Shown: in pieces, positions 12,330 to 24,290 of the stretch
Layout of the letters: every line of letters starts with the position of its first letter
Position numbering within the stretch: the stretch's first letter is position 1
NCBI GenBank assembly: GCA_032433765.1
Contig: JAVIAB010000124.1
Span: forward strand, 71,783,746-71,847,745
From: Megaustenia siamemsis
Lineage: Eukaryota > Mollusca > Gastropoda > Stylommatophora > Ariophantidae
Length of the DNA stretch: 64,000 nt
Direction of reading: 5' to 3'
Position numbers and translations under genes: made by a program
The notes under the pieces: model-generated
Told to the model about the DNA's origin: nothing
The model's database searches: none
What the model saw: only the letters and a program-made list of their open reading frames with translations

Positions 12330-12775
12330 GGGTGTATATGAAAACGAATTTATCATGAAAATACGTTGCATACCATTGAATGAAATCAAGACTAGTGCAG
12401 AAATAAAAGAAATGACAAAACAACCAATAATTTCATCTCCAATCAAAAGAAGAGTGTGGTCATATGTTGGCCATGTGATTAAAAGAGACAACAAGAGAAT
12501 CTCAAAGCAAACCCTCAAATGAGAACCAGAGGGTAAAAGAAAATGGGGCCGACCTAGAGAAGTACTAAAAACTGAAAACTGAAAGAAGCAACAACAGCAG
12601 GCGTATAAATCCCTTACTGAGATTGAGCGAATCGTCCAGAACAGAACACTGTGACGAGATGCGGGTCCTGTGCAAGGTCTGACACTTGATAACAAAGATC
12701 GTAAACACAAGAGTCTAGATTTCTGCCCTATATGCCGCCTTCGGCTCGAAAGCTCAATAAATCGATTGATAGAAC
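12330..12775 (+). mobile_element. LINE-I 3' fragment
   Basis: Encodes a decayed RT C-terminal region (RRVWSYVGHVIKRDNK and GKRKWGRPRE) and ends with a GCCGCCTTCGGCTCGAAAG hairpin-like block followed by an AATCGATTGATAG tail. A matching end lies at 52085-52137. Several stops are present. Confidence 0.7.
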
Positions 12776-13070
12776 ACCGGCATTGAACAACAAAGAATTA
12801 AATAACGTGAAACTCTATTCAAAATTATTGGTATTTGTTATTATATTTTTTCGTCTCTGGCTTGACCCCAGGGTAAACATGTACTAAACAAAACAAAACA
12901 TTTAGTCCTGATTGAACCTTCAAATAACGATAATGACATCGTGACCAAGTGACATCGTTTTGTAATATTTTGTTGCGACGCCACCTACAAAATTTACGGT
13001 CAAACCGAGAAAAACTGATCTTTCTAATATATATTTTGGAGAACAAGGAATCAAAAAGTGTAAATCTTTA
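12776..13070. other. no gene recognised
   Basis: Short AT-rich interval between LINE-I and the hAT element; no motif seen. Confidence 0.35.
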
Positions 13071-13780
13071 TTTAAATGCAGGGATGGCCAATAAGGTGCC
13101 CACGGGCTCCTTTTTTTGGCCCGCAGCAGATAAAAAATAAAATCAGGTTGCATTGTACAAAATGTCCTGGGTAAAATTGATTAAAAATTTATTACATTAA
13201 CTTCTACCGTGGAGAAAGCACGGATATTCTATAAACTCAGATATTCCCTAGTAGTTTGTTTAAAATAAAGTATAATTATTGTTGGAAACATCCGAGGTAA
13301 ATCAAAGAAGAATAATAGTACAAGTAGACCTATGTTTAACACTCGAAACACTCTAGTAGTTAGTTTAACGTTGCGTTCCCGTCATTCCCGACCCATCCTT
13401 TTTTCCGTTTGATCATCCTGCCATCGACTGAAACAAAGGAAGAAGCCGACGAATGGTTCTAGAACCGACTCTTGGTTCGGCGAGTTCAAACAGTTTTCAC
13501 CAAGAAATACTGTCAGTCACCCACCTCCTCCTCCCCAACACAGTCACCCCACAATTATATTACTTTCAGTTTCTTTCTCTCCAATCCTCTTTTCATCAGT
13601 CAAAATTATATATCCAATATCCGATCTGATCATTCTGATTTTGTCGAGTTACAGTGAACAGTTCCATTTTTAACAGGAAACAGTGCTATTGTTGTAATCT
13701 GTGTTTTCATTGTCTGTTGCTTCGGTCGTGGTATAATATGAGCAATAATCTCAATTAAATGAAAAAAATCAGATTTTTTC

Positions 13781-15540
13781 ATGAGAAATCGGAATATGAT
13801 TTTTTTTTATTTATTGAACAATAAGGATAGCAAACCGCAGTGCCTTGTGTGTTTGCAAGTGTTGTCTGTAGATAAAGAGTATAATCTTAAACAGCATTAC
13901 ACACAGCATCACGCCGCTAAATACATGGACTACATTGGTACAATACGTTCTACACGTGTGCGATTTGAAGAAAAAGGTTAGTGCTCAGAAATATGTTTTC
14001 ACTACATTAACAACACAACAAACAAGTTCCATAATGGCATCGTTTGTTGTAAGCATAGATAGCGAAATAAAAAGAAATCATTATGTGACGGTGACTTCTT
14101 AACGCGTTGTTCTTTTAAAATGGCGCGTGCATTTGGGGAAGAAAAAATTGCCAGTCATTTTGAGGGCGTTCCACTGTCAAAACAGACAGTCACTAGAAGG
14201 GGTGAGGAAATAAGTTCTCATATATCTAGTAAATTTAAGAGTATCGTTACAAATTTCGATTACTTTTCTCTGGCTTTGGATGAATCTACTGTCATATCAG
14301 ACATAGCACAACTTTTAATTTTCATAAGAACTGTTTCAAAAGATTTTATTATCAATGAAGAGCTACTAGCTTTAGATTCATTGCATAATACGACCAAAGG
14401 TCAAGACATTTATGACTCAGTTATTAAAGTTGTTAACGGTATCGGTGACATAAACATACTTTCAGCAATAGTGACAGATGGCGCTAAGTCAATGTGTGGT
14501 ACTCAAACAGGTTTAGTTGGATTATTAAGGAAGGCTGGAATCCATTGCCCAGCATTACACTGCATTATACACCAGGAGGCGCTGTGTGACAAGATTCTAG
14601 ATGTGGAGGATGTTATGAAAACTGTAATAAAGTGTGTGAATTTAATAAAAGGCGGGAATCGGGCTTTGACACACCGACAGTTTATACATTTTCTATCAGA
14701 AGTTGAGGCGGAATATGGCGATTTAGTGCTCTACACACAAGTACGCTGGCTAAGCAGAGGGAGTTGTTTAAGGCGGTTTTTTTGCTTTGAGAAACTAGTT
14801 AAAGCAGTTTTTAGAGAAACATGGCACCAACAAAGAACTGATCAGAAAAATGTCTGATCCACATTTTAACAGCGTATTGGCCTTTTTAACTGATATCACC
14901 TAGCACATGAATGAACTCAATGTGAAGCTACAGGGACGTTCCCAAACAGTCTCAGATTTGGTAGGACACCTAAATGGATTTATAAGTCAACTAAATGTTT
15001 TAGATTTACCCTGGCCAAAGAAAACTTCATTCATTTTCCTTCGTGAAAAGAATTGATTGAGGAGCGCAGTGACACTGATTACAAATTTTCTGTATTAATG
15101 TTAGACAAACTATTGGAGCAATTCAATGAACAATTTTCTGACTTCAGTGGTATACGACCAGAACTGGCATTGTTTAACAACCATATGAAGTGTGACATTT
15201 TCCAACAACATGATACTTTTCAGTTGAAGTTATGTAACTTCCAAAGTGTCCCCTTTTTATAATCAAGGATGGAGATAGGAGTTGACTTTTGGAAACTTGT
15301 GTCACGGGAGAAATATCCCGCATTGAGTGATTTCAGTTTGAAAATTACTTCTATGTTCGGAAGCACATATATATGTGAATGCGCTTTTTTCAACAATGAA
15401 GGCGATTAAATCGTCACAAAGAAACTCCATCACTCACTGATGGCCACCTTCAGGATTTATTACGAATATCATGATCATCTTTACACATTGACTTTGATGA
15501 ACTTATTGCTGCACATGAACGTCCACATTGTTCTCATTAA
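13781..15540 (+). pseudogene. hAT transposase (GTF2IRD2/Charlie-like), broken
   Basis: Pieces in order: an N-terminal finger (13781-13981, CX2CX14HX3H around CLVCLQVL), a catalytic core (14120-14857), and a C-terminal dimerisation region (15053-15540). The core shows ALDEST, TDGAKSM, HCIIHQEALC and RWLSRG, which are hallmarks of this hAT branch. The C-terminal region includes FWKLVSREKYP and a STYICECAF version of the conserved motif. At least three frameshifts plus stops separate the pieces, so no transposase can be made. Similar proteins have been domesticated in vertebrates, but nothing here suggests that. Confidence 0.85.
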
Positions 15541-15590
15541 GGTTTGTTACATGTCAACTATAAAATGACCTAACTAAAACATGTTTGTTA

Positions 15591-16080
15591 TTCTTAAGCT
15601 TATTCTTCTTCTTTTCTCTTTTCACTGATACCTAAAAGGTGTCGTGGTTTATATCATTTGTCGTTCTTGAGCTGCTCGAACTGTCTGAATTAGTGACTTT
15701 CCTTTGTTGTTACATGTCTCTGTCACTGCATCTATCCATCTTTTTCTGGGTCTTCCTCTTGGTCTTTTTCCATGCATTCTCGAGAAGAACGCCCATGATG
15801 GTGATTGGTAAGGATTCATTCTGACCAGGTGGCCAAACCATTTAAGTTGTTGTTGTTCTATATATTCTTGGCAGGGTTTTGTTCCTACCATTTTTCTTAT
15901 GGTTTCATTTGGTATTCTATCTCTTCTTGTGTTGTTTGTTACTTTTCTCAACCATCGCATCTCACATGTATTGATCTTTCTTAAATGTGATTTAGAAAGG
16001 GTCCATGTTTGACTTTCAAAGCACAAAGTTGGTATGAAAATGCTATTTATCATTTGGTGTTTAGCTGGCATAGAAATATT
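15591..16080 (-). mobile_element. LINE-H 3' fragment nested in hAT
   Basis: Minus-strand RT C-terminus of 140 codons (16071-15652) with WLRKV, QQQLKWFGHLVRM and GKRPRGRPRKRWIDAV. The 12-bp direct repeat ACATGTTTGTTA flanks it (15579-15590, 16081-16092), so this is a retroposition into the hAT element. The same family is at 61570-62125. Confidence 0.85.
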
Positions 16081-16364
16081 ACATGTTTGTTAAACAATAT
16101 AAATAGCAACTTTTATTCATTTTAATAAATTAACTATGCATTTTAACTCTGTTGCAACAAAATGATTTATGTAAGCAAATAATGCCGATAAATAACAAAA
16201 ATATTACCTTGAAACAAATGCCAAGTTTATTTGTATTAATATTGTTATGTGTGTGGCCCGCCACAAAAAAAATATTAAAAAGTGGCCCGCCATTTGAAAG
16301 AAATTGGCCATCCCTGTTTAAATGTAATAATCTAAAGGTTTAATTTTACCAAGACGATATATAC

Positions 16365-16650
16365 AGCGCCAACCCACGGGCAAAAGCTTTAGCAGCCGGC
16401 TAAACTACGAAGAACGAATTTAGGAAGAATGTTCCACTTCTATAGTATACACACCTGCTGACAGAAAAGACTGAGAATCGACTCAGTCAACAACAGTCTC
16501 AAAGGCAAGAGCTGGAACAGTTGGTATCAGACTCGGGGCACAAAGGAACCTAATGTGTTTTGTGACGAAACCAATTGAAAAGCAACGGAAAATCATTGAT
16601 TGCCGATTGCCGAGAAATCATGACATCCAAAATGATAGAATTGAATACAT
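16365..16650 (+). repeat. dispersed repeat R1, copy 1
   Basis: Shares a block of about 250 bp with 21388-21632, including CAACAGTCTCAAAGGCA and GAGCTNGAACAG. Function and class are unknown. Confidence 0.55.
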
Positions 16651-16759
16651 GCTTCATAGATTCCGGCAAGGTCTTTAACTGCGTTAATTTAAAAAAGAAA
16701 TGAAAAATCATGAAATGTATGCACTTTCTAACACACCAAATACAGCGTTAAAGCATCAC

Positions 16760-18750
16760 TATATTTGTAACAGCACGCAGATATCAGAATAGTGGCGAAA
16801 CATCAAATTTATTTGAAGTAAAAAAAAAGGGGTGAGGAAGGGATGCATCCTCTCTCCATACTTGTTCAACATCTCAATTTTTTTCAAATCATAAGAAATG
16901 TCAGAAACGGTTACGAATTTATAAAGTCCCTCCCTTAAACAAGAAATGTCTATATAATTCCAGAACTCAGATATGCTGATGACATAATCCTCCTCTCAAA
17001 CAGTGCAGGACGATTAAAAGAGATAACTGTGTGTATTAAGACAATACAATGAAGAACAAAACCAGTTATGAGTTATAGTCATCATCATTGCAAACATGTC
17101 CATAGGTGCTCAGATCCTCCTCAGCAATCATCCAGCGACTGACGACTCCACAGCACAACCAAGTTTGAGTGCAATGAAAAACGACAGCGCAAAAATTTCC
17201 AGGGACATAGACAAAGGTGACCTTAAAAACGAACCCATTGCAAGAGACCATCCATCATCCCATAGAACAAAAAAATTACTTCAAGAGACCATATCATCCT
17301 GCCTTCAGACAAAATGCACATGTATTAAAACCAAGAAAAGATATGTGCGAAGCCCACGCAGCACTCGAACCATGGCCCAACTGTAGAAACAAATCGAAAA
17401 TAATCCTAGATGTTAGAGGAATAGTCTCCTAAAGCGCGCAACCCCAGACAGAAATGAGAACACTATCACTTATCATGCTCCAGGAAAAATACCACAGATA
17501 TACATGGACACGGATTTTCAATAATGGATCCGCAACTGAAGCCTCAAAGAAGGAAAACAATAGCATCTATTTAACCTGCCCAAGTTTTTTTTTAGTAACG
17601 CCTATACAGTGTTGGTGTAATTAAACTAATTGCAAAAGCATTGTTTTTAAATAGCTGAAGCTCGTTACCAACAGAACAGCACATTCCCATTGGCAAGGAA
17701 AAAGAAGTCTACTACAAACAGTTGTATTAGGTTTATAGTTCACATGACGCCCCCCATTATAGTGCCTTTTGCGAGTTAAGCAGTTTCATGACAGAACCAC
17801 ACTTTCTTCCAGCCAGAGAAAAGTGCACACATTTTAGAACAGAGGCAATGGCAACATGTGACTGCGACATCCATACACATTCCACATCACATACTACAGG
17901 ACAGCATCACTATCAACATCATAAGAAGACATATATGGCGCACAGAAACAACCCTGCATGATAAATTATGGGGAACAAGTGAAAACAAATTCACTGTCTT
18001 GTTCCTAGCCCAGGCTGTTGTAAATGTCTATATGCATAGCAATAGCTGATCGCTGAAGGAGAAAACAAAATGCCAGTTCAAAATCATAATCCACAGAGAA
18101 ACCAAAATCAGCCTCAACAGTGACGAACTTGAAATTGTAATAAATTAAGACCATATGGGATCTGTAGTAACTAACAATGAAGAAGTTCAGAAAGAGATTA
18201 AAAGAATATTATCAACTGCAACACAAAAATTAAAAGTCATCAAGAACATATGGCACAATACCCCAGCAAGGCAGTAACATTTAAATTACTAAGGAAAAGT
18301 ATCTTCTCGATAGCAAAATATGTTTGTGAATTTATGAACAATCTCGCAAACAGCAAGCAAGAAATTCGATTCATTTGAAACAAAATATTGCAGAAAAATT
18401 CTTAAGATGCCTTGGATAATGTGAAATATCAATGAAGACATGCTCGCAGACTTAAACATTAAAAAGAGCCGGTTTATAAACACCATTCTATGGAGGAAAT
18501 TAAAATACTATGACTACGACAAAAGACACAGCGGACTAGAAAGAACAATAATGGAAAACATGGTTCATGGGTAACTCATCATGGGCAGACCAGGGAAAAA
18601 CTGATTTCAAGACATCAACGAGACCTTGAACATGACAACAGAAGAAGTAGCAGATCTGGCTAGAGACATTTTTTTTTTCAGACGGACACGTTCTACAAAG
18701 AACATGCGACTTGATTATGGAATATTCTCATCGACATGATGAAGTAAAAG
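16760..18750 (+). mobile_element. LINE-J, heavily decayed
   Basis: RT remnants on plus: KGCILSPYLFNI near 16845-16880, ADDIILLSNSAGRL near 16977-17010, and a C-terminal region at 18270-18720 (KLLRKSIFSIAKYVCE, then a GRPGKN motif). Frameshifts and stops are frequent. A 200-bp repeat (17591-17790) lies inside it, possibly inserted later. Confidence 0.6.
17591..17790. repeat. repeat R2, copy 1 (200 bp)
   Basis: Closely similar to 19063-19260 (only a few differences in about 200 bp by eye), same orientation. It begins TTTAGTAACNCNTATACAGT and ends GCGAGTTAARCAGTTTCATG. It could be a non-autonomous element or a recent segmental duplication. Confidence 0.75.
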
Positions 18751-18943
18751 TAAACCTTTCTAAATTTTGTTGAAGTTTTTTTTTCCTTCACCATGTGTGG
18801 CAAGCACCAAGTTGGACCTTTCTGATTCTTTGTGACAATTTTAAGAATTCTTCTGATGCTATTTGACAACTTTGTAAGTCCTATACTTCATATCTGATCC
18901 ATGCAAGACACTGTCAGTTGACATTGTCAATAAATAAAATTAT

Positions 18944-18944
18944 C

Positions 18945-19000
<56 letters not shown>

Positions 19001-19003
19001 TTA
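18944..19003. repeat. (AT)n microsatellite
   Basis: About 25 to 30 AT dinucleotides, ending in TTTATTTATTTATG. Confidence 0.95.
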
Positions 19004-19062
19004 TTTATGTATATATAATACAAATGTATCAGTGAAACAAAGGTTGAATATGTTAGAAAGAT

Positions 19063-19260
19063 TTTAGTAACACTTATACAGTGTTGGTGTAATTAAACTA
19101 ATTGCAAAAGCAAAGTTTTTAAATAACTGAAGCTCGTTACCAACAGAACAGCACATTCCCATTGGCAAGGAAAAGAAGTCTACTCCAAACAGTTGTATTA
19201 GGTTTATAGTTCACATGACGCCCCCCATTATAGTGCCTTTTGCGAGTTAAACAGTTTCAT
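19063..19260. repeat. repeat R2, copy 2 (198 bp)
   Basis: Second copy of the 17591-17790 repeat. The stretch 19261-19835 that follows has no recognisable gene. Confidence 0.75.
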
Positions 19261-19835
19261 GGCATAATCAAAAGTAAGCATCCTATTAAAACTGTTTGGA
19301 GTACAAAATAAAATAAAAAACTATTTCCTTATCTTCCTTATGAAACTTCCGGCTTCGTGAAAAGTTATTGCTGCTTTAGCTTCGAGAGTAAAATTAAGAA
19401 TGTCACATTGCAGACACAGAGCAAAAATTTAACAGTAGAGGTTGTTAAAATCATTAAAGCATCGGCATTAAAAATATTTATGAATATCATTTATTGAGCA
19501 CGTTTCTTTCTGAACAGTTCGTTCTATCTTTGATATTATTGTCGTATTCAAGCTGAAGTGGAGTTATTCTTCTCCTTCAATTCAGCATATCAAACAGAAA
19601 GACGAGTTGCATCTATGAATTTAGTCTTGGCAGGAAGTCTACATAAATACCCGATTGTTTGTCCATTAATTGTTTATCCTGGAGCTGTTAGATTGTTAGA
19701 ATTATGTGCAGTTTAAATGTTTAAATGACATATTCGGCAGTCTATGGACCCGCTTGACGTGTACACAATGTGAATGTAATAATTTTCATACTATATTGGT
19801 GGTCGTTTGGTCTGCAGTGTCATGATTGATCCGTC

Positions 19836-20243
19836 TCCAAGATGGCGGATCAAGTCCACGTCCTCTCGATCGCTGCAGAAAGTGCACCCAGGGTCTGATT
19901 AATGTCGGATCTCCGTTGCACTTTTCTGCGTTAAAGTCATAATGATGATATATTTAATACATCTGTGTCGCTAAAGCGAGGTCGTAGGCCGACAACAGTC
20001 CGTTTTTGACAAATCAAGTGTTGTGAATGAGACCTTCCACCGTCTAGACTTAATCTGCGCTTTACGTCACATTGGTGCTGTTCATGACCGTTGTTGGAAT
20101 TCTTTGACGCAAGTTATTTCCATGTTACACATTAATGTAAACTACTTCGTCAGCCGCAGTTTTGTCTCTTTGGGGAATTTGCTTCGTGTTTTGTTCGTTG
20201 GCTGCTTACACTAGAGTAATCAGACAGAAATCTAAAGGGAGTG
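19836..20243 (+). repeat. dispersed repeat R3, copy 1, with terminal hairpin
   Basis: Matched in reverse complement by 49978-50375 over about 400 bp. Near its start is an inverted pair, GCAGAAAGTGCA and TGCACTTTTCTGC, able to form a hairpin. No long coding frame is shared by both copies. The class is unknown; it could be a structured 5' region of a retrotransposon. Confidence 0.65.
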
Positions 20244-20785
20244 CGATTGTGTGTTCGGCGACATTGTTGTGTGCTACGTCATCGTAATGGTTCCCTAAAC
20301 CGGCCGTGCGCAAACCTTACGGTCTGCTGTCTGATGTGCGACGGGGATGATTTGACGACTAACTGTGTGTCTATATGTTCGGAATTGGAGTCAGCAACGA
20401 TGGCCTAACACCATCAAGTGCTACGACGATCATCATTTTCAAGAGGACGTGACTTACTGGTATATGGGGATAGGCGGCGGGAACAGTTGGAGGCTGTGCA
20501 TGAAAAGTGTTCCTTGTTGCAGTTTCCTGATATTACAAGTCGCATGACTGCAATAGTCACCTCTAGTGACTCGGGCAGATGGTGCTTGTAAACCTGGGAG
20601 GGCCGACCATCTAAGGGCAGAATCCCCCTACAGAAAAGATCATCTGCTGCCTTGCAGGAAGATTGGGGGCAATCAAAGGCTAAGCAAAGCAAACCTGAAC
20701 AAAATAATGGCTGAAATCGGATGCACTGGGCCACTGGCGCAGAACACAGTGCGACGTTTTAACAGGTATTAAAACGGAGTGGAAC
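20244..20785. other. no gene recognised
   Basis: Less AT-rich than its surroundings, with short open frames lacking motifs. It may belong to the same unknown element as R3 or to the LINE-C fragment that follows. Confidence 0.3.
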
Positions 20786-20880
20786 TAACAGGCTTAAACA
20801 GACAGCTGTCTTCGTGTGAGAGTCTGGAGTCCTACACTGATTGAGTCCTGATCGCAGAGAGAGAGAGATTAGAGTCGGAA
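20786..20880 (+). mobile_element. LINE-C group 3' end
   Basis: Shares CTTAAACAGACAGCTG and GAGTCTKGARTCCTAC with 51032-51100, the 3' end of an RNase H-bearing LINE, and ends in a GAGA tract where that copy ends in a TA tract. Confidence 0.6.
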
Positions 20881-21159
20881 GATTGTGCTCTTTGGTTTCT
20901 ATTGGAGTTAAACGTGGAACACACATCCACAGACAAATGAACATTGTAAACGACTGAAAAAACACGTCCTCTCTCTGGAAACCATAAGAAAAATGTATGG
21001 AAAAGGTAAATATTGATGATAACATATGCGAATACTTAAATAGCACTCGAAAATATGTATTAAATAAGAAAGAAAACTACTGTATAGATAACGTATACAG
21101 TCCAACGTCAGCCCAACAGCCATCACTTTTATGTTCAATTCAAACAAATGCGCGCGCGT

Positions 21160-21200
21160 GTATGTGTGTGTGTGTGTGTGGGGGGGGGGAGGTTGGGGGA
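21160..21200. repeat. GT run and G-rich tract
   Basis: A (TG)n stretch is followed by ten G and GGTTGGGGG. Flanking DNA (20881-21385) shows no gene. Confidence 0.85.
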
Positions 21201-21387
21201 TAAAATGGTTTCTTTTGGGGGGAGTATCAGTGGCATTTTTTATTACAATTTCCGCACATTCATTTGGACATGATGAGCAAATCTTGATTACGAATTAAAT
21301 CTTGATTAGGAAATTAGTTGAGAGACACAATTTTCATCTTTGTAATTATTCACCAATAGCCATGTCACATGTACATGGTTATAATGT

Positions 21388-21632
21388 TACCCCCTGGGCA
21401 AGGGCTTTGGCTGGACGGCTAAACAACGCATGACAGTTTAAGGATGGAAATTCCCTTTTATTGTTATACACAGCTGCTAGCAGAAAGGTTGAAGGATCCA
21501 CTCAGTCGACAACAGTCTCAAAGGCAGGAGCTAGAACAGCCTAGTTTCGGCTCAGGGACAAAGTGGCCAGAACCAATGAGAAAGCAACGGCAAACTATTG
21601 TGTGCAGACTGTTGAGAAATCGTGACAATAGT
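21388..21632 (+). repeat. dispersed repeat R1, copy 2
   Basis: Second copy of 16365-16650, slightly less decayed. An 81-codon frame crosses it without a known motif. The region 21633-22140 after it has nothing recognised. Confidence 0.55.
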
Positions 21633-22140
21633 TCTATCATTAAGGGAGAGTCAGATACATGTTCAAAGAAACAGAATCGGTTGAAGTAATTAAATGCCTG
21701 CAGTGCAGTGGCAATGCACTAACCGATAAATTGAAATGATGGAGCGATTACTGCACAACAATGTATGATAAGGTTACCAGATGTTTTCCATAATTTCCGA
21801 AGACACGTATAAACATAAACAAAATTACTTTTGAAATATACCTTATGTTAGTTTGCCATTTGGTTATATAGTTTTAGACACGTTTTATTGAATTTAAATA
21901 CACATATTATTTACAATATAAAGATTGAATTCTACATACAGTGCTTACACACTACTTACCTCTAAATTCTACGGGTACTTTTCTGAAGAGTGGATTTTCT
22001 TCCAATATTGTTGCAAATTCTTGACATGTCATATTAAAGTTTGCCAAGATGGAATGCATTGTTCGGGCAGTTCCTAAATTAATGTTGAACTTTTCGAGAT
22101 GTCCACTTCATGTTTATTGAAGAGAAAACTCTTCACCAAA

Positions 22141-22633
22141 GCAGACAGTCAATCTATCTATCTTTCGTTAACCTGAAGTATTGTCTATATCTGCAATGTC
22201 GTTTCCTGTATAAATTTTACCGTCTTTTGTAATTATTGCATTGGCCCATATAGTTTTGTCTGTAGTGTTGTATCTATGGGCCAATGCATTTTCCTCAGTC
22301 TACTATATTCAGTGCAGTCTTGAAGTATGTGTTCAGCAGTCTAGAGCGCCTGCCCACATGTATATGTAGATGAGGTGCCCATCTTGAATTTTGTATACAT
22401 GTGACTGTGGAGTCGATTGTGTCCTGTTAAAACAGGCATATAATGATAACTAGTTCACATCTACTCATATTATGAAAGACATCCTGATTTGGGGCTTGTG
22501 GTCCTCTGATTGATTTGATTATCTGTTTCTTATGATGGTGCATCTGGTTATGAGTCTATTGAACCTTCCTTTGCCAACTGATCCGCTTTCTCGTTTCCTG
22601 GTATTCCACAGTGAGCTGGGATCCACTGCAGGT
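22141..22633 (-). mobile_element. LINE-C 3' part (after RNase H), split from 23577-24403
   Basis: On minus it encodes a cysteine/histidine-rich C-terminus after the RNase H domain (CGQALQTAEHILQDC and similar), typical of jockey/I-like LINEs. Its upstream end (22536-22633) is repeated at 23577-23675, on the far side of the LINE-A/LINE-B nest. Confidence 0.6.
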
Positions 22634-22636
22634 TTT

Positions 22637-23572
22637 GTCAAAGACTAAGATGGCTGGGGCACGTCCAGCGAATGGAAGAAAAACGCATCCCCAGACAAAT
22701 ACTATATGGTGAACTAACACACGGAAAAAAGACAAATCGGCAGACCTAACACCTAACACAGATTTTAACATCAAAACAAATAACACCAGAGCTAAAACTA
22801 AGATTAGCAAAATGTTACATCTTCTCAATATTCCTATATGGTGCTGAAACATGGACATTAGACAAGAAAACAGAATAGAGAATTGAAGCCTTTGAAATGT
22901 GGATATATAGAAGAATAGGTAGCATTGGATGGAAGGAAAAGAAAACAAACGACGAAGTCTTAAAACAACTAAATATGAAAAGAGAACTTCTGAACACAAT
23001 TAGAACAAGACAAATGCGATTCTTAGGCCATGTTAAGACACAACAGCCTACTGAAAGTGATCCTGGAGGGGAAAATACAAGGTAAAAGAGGCAGAGGCAG
23101 ACCAAGATTAACAAGGACGAGTAACATCAAAAGATGGACAAATCAACCGATGACAACCTGCACCATCAAAGCAAGAGATAGAGCAAAATGGCGCTCCATG
23201 GTAGCCAACCTTCGTTGCGGAGACGGCACTCAATGATGATGATGTAAATCATCTCTGAATGACTTCTCCATCTGTGAAAATGACTGGGAACATCTGGCAA
23301 GTGATCGCACATCATGGAGAGCATGTAAAAGGAATGGTATAATATCATTTGAGACTGTGCTAAGGCTAAACATAGAGAAAAGACTCGTGAAAAAGGACGG
23401 AAAACCCTGTGGATCAGTTGGCCTGACTTGTTCATTATTTTGCCGTGTGTGTTTGTCAAATATTGGTAGAATTAGCCACGAGAGAAGCTGTTCAACAAAA
23501 ACAAAACCTCAAAAAAATACACAAAAACCTCCACTAGACCGTCTGACCAGACGAAAAGGGCCATATATAACG
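22637..23572 (+). mobile_element. LINE-A fragment, interrupted by LINE-B
   Basis: 22637-22748 matches 28145-28250 (RT C-terminus, GRPK/ILYGEL region) and 23241-23572 matches 28270-28594 (C2HC finger and 3' end). Between them lies a LINE-B copy. The whole sits between two halves of LINE-C, giving a three-level nest. Confidence 0.75.
22752..23240 (+). mobile_element. LINE-B 3' fragment nested in LINE-A
   Basis: About 490 bp nearly identical to 39387-39870: AKCYIFSIFLYGAETWTLDK, a stop (TAG) where the other copy has CAG, and then MRFLGHVK. A small deletion shifts the frame near 23036. It ends in the family's ATGATGATG tail. Confidence 0.85.
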
Positions 23573-23576
23573 TGAC

Positions 23577-24015
23577 CGGTGCATCTGGTTGTGTGCCTGT
23601 TGCACCTTCCTTTGCCAACTGATCCGCTTTCTCGTTTCCTGGTATTCCACAGGGAGATAGGATCAACTGCAGGGCAACCTTGTGGTGCTTGCAGAGTTTA
23701 GTCAATAAGCTCTGCAGATGACGCAATTTTCTGGATTGTAGTGCCTGAAGTAATGATCTTGCATCTGTCAAAAACACTACAGGCTGTGCGATAAGATTAC
23801 TGTTCAGCAGTTTTTCTATTGCCAACTTTATTGCTTGAATTTCTGTATCGTAAATGTGACAATATTTCCCTGTTGCTGTTTTATTCATATCCTTTGTGTT
23901 ATTTGGGTACTCTATGTATGCACCTGCTCCCCCATTCTTTACTGCATTTTGTGCTGATCCATCTGTGTACACACGAGTCCATAGGTCTTGTGGGTATTCT
24001 TCATCCGAGAAACTG
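23577..24015 (-). mobile_element. LINE-C RNase H domain fragment
   Basis: Minus-strand RNase HI domain: MYTDGSA (first Asp), DTEIQAIKLAIEKL (Glu), FLTDARSLLQAL (Asp) and GIPGNEKADQLAKEG (final Asp). It would remove RNA from the retrotransposon hybrid. The frame is open for about 130 codons, then runs into LINE-A sequence, so it is not a full gene. The expected His before CGIPG is absent. Confidence 0.8.
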
Positions 24016-24290
24016 AGAGAAGTAAAAAAAAAAAGTTTTTTTTTTTAGTTCATTTTTAGCTCAACCACGCTTTGGACCACAGGGAAGTTACCTTTTTTTA
24101 TTTCCTTTATTGAGTATCTAGCATATTATCGCAGTGTAGTTAGATTTGTGTACATATCCTTATATGTATTTTGTGTTGTTGTTGTTTGTTCTTCCAGCTG
24201 AAGACCTAATTGGCCGAAACGTCGACTTTTGTTTTTTTTAAATACCACGTAAAGCTGTTACTTTACCACTTTTTTTTTATCGTCACTTTT
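24016..24290. other. repeat-derived stretch, possible ribozyme-like motif
   Basis: Contains A and T runs and CTGAAGA...CCGAAACGTCGAC at 24198-24225, which resembles a hammerhead-type core with one core base changed. It separates two LINE-C pieces, so it probably comes from another inserted retroelement. Confidence 0.3.

Larger units (their letters stand above)
13079..16316 (+). mobile_element. complete hAT transposon with 8-bp target duplication
   Basis: The left end is CAGGGATGGCCAAT (13079) and the right end is ATTGGCCATCCCTG (ending 16316), a perfect 14-bp inverted repeat. Sub-terminal ggcccgc motifs are also found at both ends. The 8-bp direct repeat TTTAAATG flanks it at 13071-13078 and 16317-16324, as expected for hAT. 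It carries a decayed GTF2IRD2/Charlie-like transposase and a nested LINE-H fragment (15591-16080). Confidence 0.95.
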
